Source: Syntrophobacterales bacterium
GTDB lineage: Bacteria; Desulfobacterota; Desulfobaccia; Desulfobaccales; 0-14-0-80-60-11
NCBI GenBank assembly: GCA_023229795.1
Contig: JALNYP010000002.1
Location: 52,825-116,824, forward strand
Direction of reading: 5' to 3'
DNA length: 64,000 nucleotides
Shown piece after piece: positions 59,652 to 64,000 of the stretch (within the stretch, counting starts at the first letter, position 1; the number at the start of each line of letters is the position of its first letter). A program made the position numbers and the translations under genes. The notes under the pieces were generated by a model. The model was not told the DNA's origin and searched no databases. It was given only the letters and a program-made list of their open reading frames with translations.

Positions 59652-60332
59652 ATGGCCAAAGCAACCCCCCGGCGCAAAGTGACGCTGGATAGTCCCGAAG
59701 AAATGTTGACCTGGGCCCAACTCTGGTTGGCGCGGCTGAAACCCTATACGAAATGGCTGGTGGTGGTCGTGGTGGTGATCGCCGTGGGCCTGGGCGCCTG
59801 GGAAATCAACGCCTGGCTGCAGGCCGGGAAAGAGGAGAAGGCCGCGGCGGCCCTGGCCCAGTTGACCCCCAAGGTGTCTATAGAAGCCCCGGACGCGGCC
59901 GCGGCCCAGGCCCTGGACCGCTTCGTCAAGGAATACGGCGGCACCCGGGCGGCCCGGGAAGCCCAGCTCATGCGGGCCAATCTGCTCTTTCATCTCAAGC
60001 AATACGGCCAGGCCGCCAGCGCGTACGAAGCGCTCCTGGACGGCCGGGACCCGAGCTGGGATCTGTTGGTCACCGAAAGCCTGAGTTATTGTTATGAGGG
60101 GATGGGTAATTTCAAGAAGGCCGCGGCGGTCTTGAAGCCCGTGGTGGAAAAAGCTTCGGGCCCCTTGCAGGGCGAAGAAATGCGGCGGCTGGCGCTGCTC
60201 TATGACCGGGCCCAGGAGCCCAAGGAGGCCGCGCTTTATTGGCGCAAGCTCCTGGAAAAGCCGCCGGAGGCCGCTTTAAAGCCTTACTTCCAGGAAAAAC
60301 TGGCCGCGGCCGAGGCCCTGGTCAAAAAGTAG
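59652..60332 (+). CDS. YfgM-like TPR membrane protein
   Basis: 226 residues. Cytoplasmic N-terminus, one membrane helix (about 36-50, TKWLVVVVVVIAVGLGAW), then periplasmic helices with TPR-like pairs (AAREAQLMRANLLFHLKQYGQA, LLVTESLSYCYEGMGNFKKAAAVL, MRRLALLYDRAQEPKEAALYWRKLL). This layout is that of YfgM/PpiD-type helpers of the SecYEG translocon. AAGGTATAAAAAG and GGGAGAATTAC precede the ATG. No partner genes nearby. Confidence 0.8.
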   Translation: MAKATPRRKVTLDSPEEMLTWAQLWLARLKPYTKWLVVVVVVIAVGLGAWEINAWLQAGKEEKAAAALAQLTPKVSIEAPDAAAAQALDRFVKEYGGTRAAREAQLMRANLLFHLKQYGQAASAYEALLDGRDPSWDLLVTESLSYCYEGMGNFKKAAAVLKPVVEKASGPLQGEEMRRLALLYDRAQEPKEAALYWRKLLEKPPEAALKPYFQEKLAAAEALVKK

Positions 60333-60348
60333 CTTAGAGGCCGGTAAA

Positions 60349-60783
60349 TTACCGGGTGGCGAGCCGGGCCTTGACCATATCGATATTGAATTTGATCAAG
60401 GGCTCCAACTCCGTGTCCCCGTAAACCTCTTCCAGGGGGCGGAAGGCCAGGCAGATGCCATCCAGGGCGCACACCCGGTTCACCTTGATCTTATAGCCGC
60501 GGGCCCGGGGCAGGGCTTGCGACAGATAGGTGAGGGCCTCCGGGAATTTATTCTCCTTGACCTTGATGGCCCCCAGGTTGTTCAACGCCAAGGGGTTGCC
60601 GGGGTCCCGGGCCAGAATTTGCTCATAGATTTTCTGGGCCTGGGCCAGTTGACCCGCCTCGAGTAAATCGTAGCTCTGCACCAAGAGGCGGGTGAGGCCG
60701 GCGTCGGCCTGGGCCGGAAGCGGCCCGGCCACCAGCCCCAGGGCCGTGACCAGCAAAATCATCTGCCAGGATTTCCGTGGCAT
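60349..60783 (-). CDS. Secreted TPR protein
   Basis: 144 residues. Signal peptide LLVTALGLVAGPLPAQADA, then two or three TPR motifs (LLVQSYDLLEAGQLAQAQKIYEQIL, NNLGAIKVKENKFPEALTYLSQAL), and a Cys pair in VCALDGICLAF. It is periplasmic and reads towards the YfgM-like gene (convergent). Role unknown. Confidence 0.8.
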   Translation of the reverse strand: MPRKSWQMILLVTALGLVAGPLPAQADAGLTRLLVQSYDLLEAGQLAQAQKIYEQILARDPGNPLALNNLGAIKVKENKFPEALTYLSQALPRARGYKIKVNRVCALDGICLAFRPLEEVYGDTELEPLIKFNIDMVKARLATR

Positions 60784-61270
60784 GGTTGCCCTCCCCAGAG
60801 AGAATTCAAAAAAAAATCCTCTTATAATTTTGACTGCTTAACTCATTGAATTTTATAATGATAATTATAAACGTCTTGAAAACGTTTCACAAGCGCCCAT
60901 TTCTCTCCGGCTTAATTCCCCCAATGGCTCTTCCATAAAAAATAAAATAAATAATATTAAATAGTTATCTAAGTTGGCCCCTTCCTTGATCGGGTTGCGA
61001 TACCACTAATACCAAGATGCGATCGAACCGGTAATTTATCTCTCGTAGGGGCGGACCTATGTGTCCGCTCTGGATTGAGGGCGCACACTCAGGTGCGCCC
61101 CTACAGGTCAAGGGTTTCCTGACTTCTATGGGCGCAACTTGGTATAACATTTCTGGAAAACGTTACGAGTTACTAGTTTCGATAGAGGTAGAAATAGGTG
61201 AGGGCGATCCACTTGGCAAGAACCGCCCTCAATCTGCCTCATGTCTATCCCGGGAAGACCCGACAGGCGC
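60784..61270. other. Intergenic stretch with a palindromic repeat
   Basis: No gene is visible. The strongest structure is at 61045-61104: GTAGGGGCG at one edge and CGCCCCTAC at the other, with inner hairpins (GGACC...GTCC and GCGCACACTCAGGTGCGC). It is a repeat of the dispersed type. AT-rich DNA at 60830-60965 could hold promoters of the flanking genes. Confidence 0.45.
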
Positions 61271-62647
61271 TCAGCGGGTCAGCCAGCCGCCGTTGCGCAA
61301 GGTCAGAAAGGCGTAGGGTTTAATCCACTTCATCAGGAAAAAGGCGTAGAAGGAGTAAATCACGCCGTAAACGAAGTCCATGTCCCGCTCCACTGAGATG
61401 TAATAGATAGTGAGAACAAAGGAGATGATGGCCACGGCGGTGATAAATTTCAGCAGCACCAGGGGATAGAGGCAGATGGAGACCACCAGGAGCGGCACGT
61501 AAATCAGCGACAGGGGGAATTCCAGTTCCCGGACGAAAAAGTCCAGGATGGGCAGGAGCCGCTGGCCTTTGCGGTAGCGGGTGAACATATATTTCAACTG
61601 GACCCAGTCTTCCCGGAAATTGCTGCGGTCCCAGCGCAGGAACATCTTGCACATGCCTCGGTAGTGCTCCGGCACCGTGGTGTACACCACGGCGCTGCGC
61701 TGATAGACGGTGCGGTATCCCTGGGACAGCACCAGATTGGTAAAGGCCCGGTCTTCGCCGATGGTGCATTTGACCCCCAGGAAGGTCTGGCGGCGCCAGG
61801 CCTCCAGGACCGGCATGATGGCCTCCCGCCGATAGGCGGACAGGGCTCCGGGAGTGCAGAACACAAAGCCGTACACGGACTGGGAAGCCCGGAGAAAATC
61901 AAAGGACAGGACGAAACGCACCCAGAGCATCCGGGTGAGCACATTGGCGGTGCGGTTATACACCTTGACGTTGCCGGCCACTGCGCCGACCCGGGGGTCG
62001 GCCAGCAGGGGAGCCAGGATTTGCTTGAGGGTAGCGGGCTCGATGACGCTGTCCGAATCCACGGTAACAAAATAATCGCCTTGAGCCCGGTTAAAGGCGA
62101 CGTGGAGCCCCTCCCGTTTGCCGCGGTTTTCGGGAAAACGGATGGCCTGGATCAGGTCGGGATAGCGCTGTTGGGCCCGCTGGATATAGGTCCAGGTGTC
62201 GTCTTTGGAGCCATCGTCGATGCAAATGATCTCCAGGCGGTCCTTGGGGTAGTCGGCGGCGGCCACCGAGTAGAGGGCCTTTTCGACCATGGCCCCTTCG
62301 TTATAGGCGGGGATGACCACGGTGACCATAGGCAGGGGCCCCGGCGGCAGGGCATAGGGTTTATAGCGCCACCAGAGGGCGGTGCGCACCCCTTGAAAAA
62401 CCAGGAAGGCTATGGAGTAACAGGCTGCCAGGGCCATCAGGGGGCTTTGAAATCTGCTCCCGTCAAACAAGCGCAGGTAGCCGTCCAGAGCCCCGATCTT
62501 GAGGCCCACGACCAGGGAGACCAAGAGACCGGCCGGCACCAGGATTTTTAGGGCCAGGTCCAGCTTTTGAAAATTCCGGACCTGAGCCGGGGAAAAATTT
62601 CCCCGGGACCAGGTTTTGGCGGTGGCGCTATAGACCGAAGGAGGCAT
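61271..62647 (-). CDS. Processive GT2 glycosyltransferase (NodC/cellulose-synthase-like)
   Basis: 458 residues with two N-terminal and three or four C-terminal membrane helices around a family-2 glycosyltransferase domain (about 105-330). Visible motifs: VTVVIPAYNEGAMVEKAL, IICIDDGSKDDTW, VTVDSDSVIEP (DxD), IGEDRAFT and FLRWDRSNF, the RW-type acceptor motif of processive enzymes. It should polymerise a polysaccharide from a UDP-sugar at the inner membrane. No polymer-specific partner gene lies beside it, so the product (hyaluronan-, chitin- or cellulose-like) is open. Confidence 0.9.
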   Translation of the reverse strand: MPPSVYSATAKTWSRGNFSPAQVRNFQKLDLALKILVPAGLLVSLVVGLKIGALDGYLRLFDGSRFQSPLMALAACYSIAFLVFQGVRTALWWRYKPYALPPGPLPMVTVVIPAYNEGAMVEKALYSVAAADYPKDRLEIICIDDGSKDDTWTYIQRAQQRYPDLIQAIRFPENRGKREGLHVAFNRAQGDYFVTVDSDSVIEPATLKQILAPLLADPRVGAVAGNVKVYNRTANVLTRMLWVRFVLSFDFLRASQSVYGFVFCTPGALSAYRREAIMPVLEAWRRQTFLGVKCTIGEDRAFTNLVLSQGYRTVYQRSAVVYTTVPEHYRGMCKMFLRWDRSNFREDWVQLKYMFTRYRKGQRLLPILDFFVRELEFPLSLIYVPLLVVSICLYPLVLLKFITAVAIISFVLTIYYISVERDMDFVYGVIYSFYAFFLMKWIKPYAFLTLRNGGWLTR

Positions 62648-63024
62648 AATCTAATCCTCAATTCGTGCAGGGAGATCGGCCCAAGGAGCTTTGGGCCATA
62701 TTAAGATTGGAGTTTAAGCAAACGGCGGGAACCTGCATATTGGAGGATGGTAAATTCTGTATGCACTATTGGTGGAATCTGGGCAGGCCAAAGGAGAGGT
62801 TGGACAACGCTAAAGGAGAGGGGGGCCGGAGGCTTTAACCCGCAACCCTTGGCCCAGCCCTTGATAATCCGCCTACCGATATCCCATTCCTGGTCATGCC
62901 CATGGGGTACAAGCAGTAAGACCGATTGCTTATCCGAACAGGTTGAGCTATAAGAGGATCTGGGGCTATTGGATTCAGGTCGGACAGCTTCAAAAGCCTC
63001 AGAATGGCGGCTTAAAGGAAAGGC
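62648..63024. other. Intergenic stretch between divergent genes
   Basis: About 375 bases. The right end (AAAGGAAAGGC) is the ribosome site of the methyltransferase. No gene, RNA or clear hairpin is seen; two promoters must lie here since the flanking genes diverge. Confidence 0.4.
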
Positions 63025-64000
63025 GTGGAAGGCTGGAAAAACCAACTCTACTTTGGCGATAACCTGGATGTGCTCCGTAAGCATATCCCGGTTGCCAGCA
63101 TTGACCTGATTTACCTGGACCCGCCGTTCAATTCCAACGCCACTTACAACATGCTGTTCAAGGAACCCTCCGGGGAGCAGTCCGCGGCGCAAATCACCGC
63201 GTTCGATGATACCTGGAAATGGGGGCCGCAGGCTGAAGAGGCCTTTGACGAAACCATCATGGCGGGGCCGCCGAACCTGGCCGAGTTGCTCAAGGCCCTG
63301 CATCAGGCGTTGCACCGCACCAATATGCTGGCCTACCTCAGCATGATGGCGGTAAGGCTGGTGGAGCTGCAGCGGGTGCTGAAACCCACCGGCAGCCTGT
63401 TTTTGCACTGCGACCCCACCGCCAGCCATTACATCAAGCTCATTCTGGACAACATCTTCAGCCCCAAAAACTTCCGCAACGAGATCATTTGGGAGCGCTC
63501 CCAGCCCAAGGGGCACGCCACTACCCGCTTCTCCCGAGCCCACGACACCATCTTTTACTACAGCAAGTCGGAGAAATTGGTATTTAATCCCCAATTCACC
63601 GAGCACGCCCCGGGATACCTGGAGAAGTTTTATCGCTATGTGGAGCCGGAAACCTTGCGGCGGTATACTCTGGACAATCTTGCAAATCCCAATAAAGAAC
63701 GGCCCAATCTCACCTATGAATTTCCCCCTGACAGCGGCACGGTGAGGGTGTGGCGCTGGACCAAAGAGCGGATGATGGAGGCCTGGGCCGAAGGGCGGGT
63801 GATAATACCCGAGGAAGGAGGTGTGGCCCGGTACAAACGCTACTTAGATGAAATGCAAGGCACCCTGGTAAAGGACATCTGGCACGACATCGAGCACCTG
63901 CACGGGTCTAGCAACGAATCTATAGGCTATCAGACCCAAAAACCGGAGGCCCTGCTGGAGCGCATCATTCGGGCGGCTAGCAACGAAGGGGATATCGTGC
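63025..64000 (+). CDS. Type III-like DNA methyltransferase, 3' end beyond the window
   Basis: At least 325 residues from GTG 63025; the in-frame TAA at 63013-63015 excludes an earlier start. NQLYFGDNLDVL and IDLIYLDPPFNSNATYN (motif IV DPPFN) come first, then LKPTGSLFLHCDPTASHYIKL and, near the window end, QTQKPEALLERIIRAASNEGDIV, the partner of motif I. The order (IV before I) is the beta class of adenine/cytosine-N4 methyltransferases. Target site and whether a restriction (Res) gene follows cannot be seen, since the window ends before the stop. Confidence 0.9.
   Translation, partial: MEGWKNQLYFGDNLDVLRKHIPVASIDLIYLDPPFNSNATYNMLFKEPSGEQSAAQITAFDDTWKWGPQAEEAFDETIMAGPPNLAELLKALHQALHRTNMLAYLSMMAVRLVELQRVLKPTGSLFLHCDPTASHYIKLILDNIFSPKNFRNEIIWERSQPKGHATTRFSRAHDTIFYYSKSEKLVFNPQFTEHAPGYLEKFYRYVEPETLRRYTLDNLANPNKERPNLTYEFPPDSGTVRVWRWTKERMMEAWAEGRVIIPEEGGVARYKRYLDEMQGTLVKDIWHDIEHLHGSSNESIGYQTQKPEALLERIIRAASNEGDIV

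Noticed and set aside
62701..63606. Minus-strand gene at the window end
   Set aside because: It is antisense to an obvious plus-strand DNA methyltransferase with DPPFN that runs off the window end.

Overview
The window looks like a piece of a GC-rich chromosome from a deltaproteobacterium-type anaerobe (Desulfobacterota is the best guess, inferred from gene style only). Supporting signs are an RpoH-type sigma factor with an RpoH box, NtrC-type sigma54 activators and many histidine kinases, rubredoxin, a MOSC/Mog pair, and two very large secreted proteins ending in VPLP-type (PEP-CTERM-like) sorting tails. There is no rRNA operon and no CRISPR array.

Layout. 1-10.7 kb: a PAP2-type membrane gene broken by an in-frame TAG; an alpha/beta hydrolase flanked by a duplicated fragment of the neighbouring CAP-domain gene; an M16 peptidase; an orphan ABC substrate-binding lipoprotein; lepB, rubredoxin and a HAD hydrolase; a decayed winged-helix/nucleotidyltransferase pair with an operator-like palindrome; a secreted Cys-rich protein; a PaaI thioesterase; and threonine synthase. 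10.7-12.8 kb: an AT-rich three-gene island (soluble histidine kinase, lone receiver, receiver fused to a CAP12/Pycsar-type TIR domain) wedged between thrC and an NtrC-type regulator. 12.8-21.1 kb: sigma54 signalling genes, pgi, and a four-gene kinase/receiver cluster behind a good sigma54 promoter. 21.3-25.2 kb: an L,D-transpeptidase and a large sorted surface protein.

25.97-41.40 kb: an integrated element of about 15.4 kb in the 3' part of a tRNA-Pro(GGG) gene. It is bounded by 53-bp direct repeats with one mismatch. It carries a zinc-ribbon tyrosine integrase beside the left junction, a replication module (initiator-like protein, DnaB, an orphan helicase N-domain, ERCC4 nuclease, PC4-like ssDNA binder), and a restriction-modification cargo gene with an unknown partner. 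No capsid, portal, terminase or relaxase gene is visible, so it resembles a phage satellite or integrative replicon more than a prophage or a conjugative element. The old tRNA terminator has been left 15 kb away and the element supplies a new one.

41.4-64 kb: ordinary chromosome with an EF-G-like GTPase, MOSC and Mog, a Mut7-C protein, a LolB-like plus TPR lipoprotein pair, rpoH, hisF and hisH (hisH has no ordinary start codon), an outer-membrane barrel, a second sorted autotransporter-like repeat protein, nnr-CBS-tsaE, an AT-rich HEPN/AbiU2-like gene, a YfgM-like protein, a processive GT2 glycosyltransferase, and a DNA methyltransferase cut by the window end. Palindromic REP-like repeats are scattered between genes.

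The strongest candidate for an undescribed system is the kinase/receiver/receiver-TIR island at 10737-12788, which has the architecture of a two-component abortive-infection (Detocs-like) system with a TIR effector.
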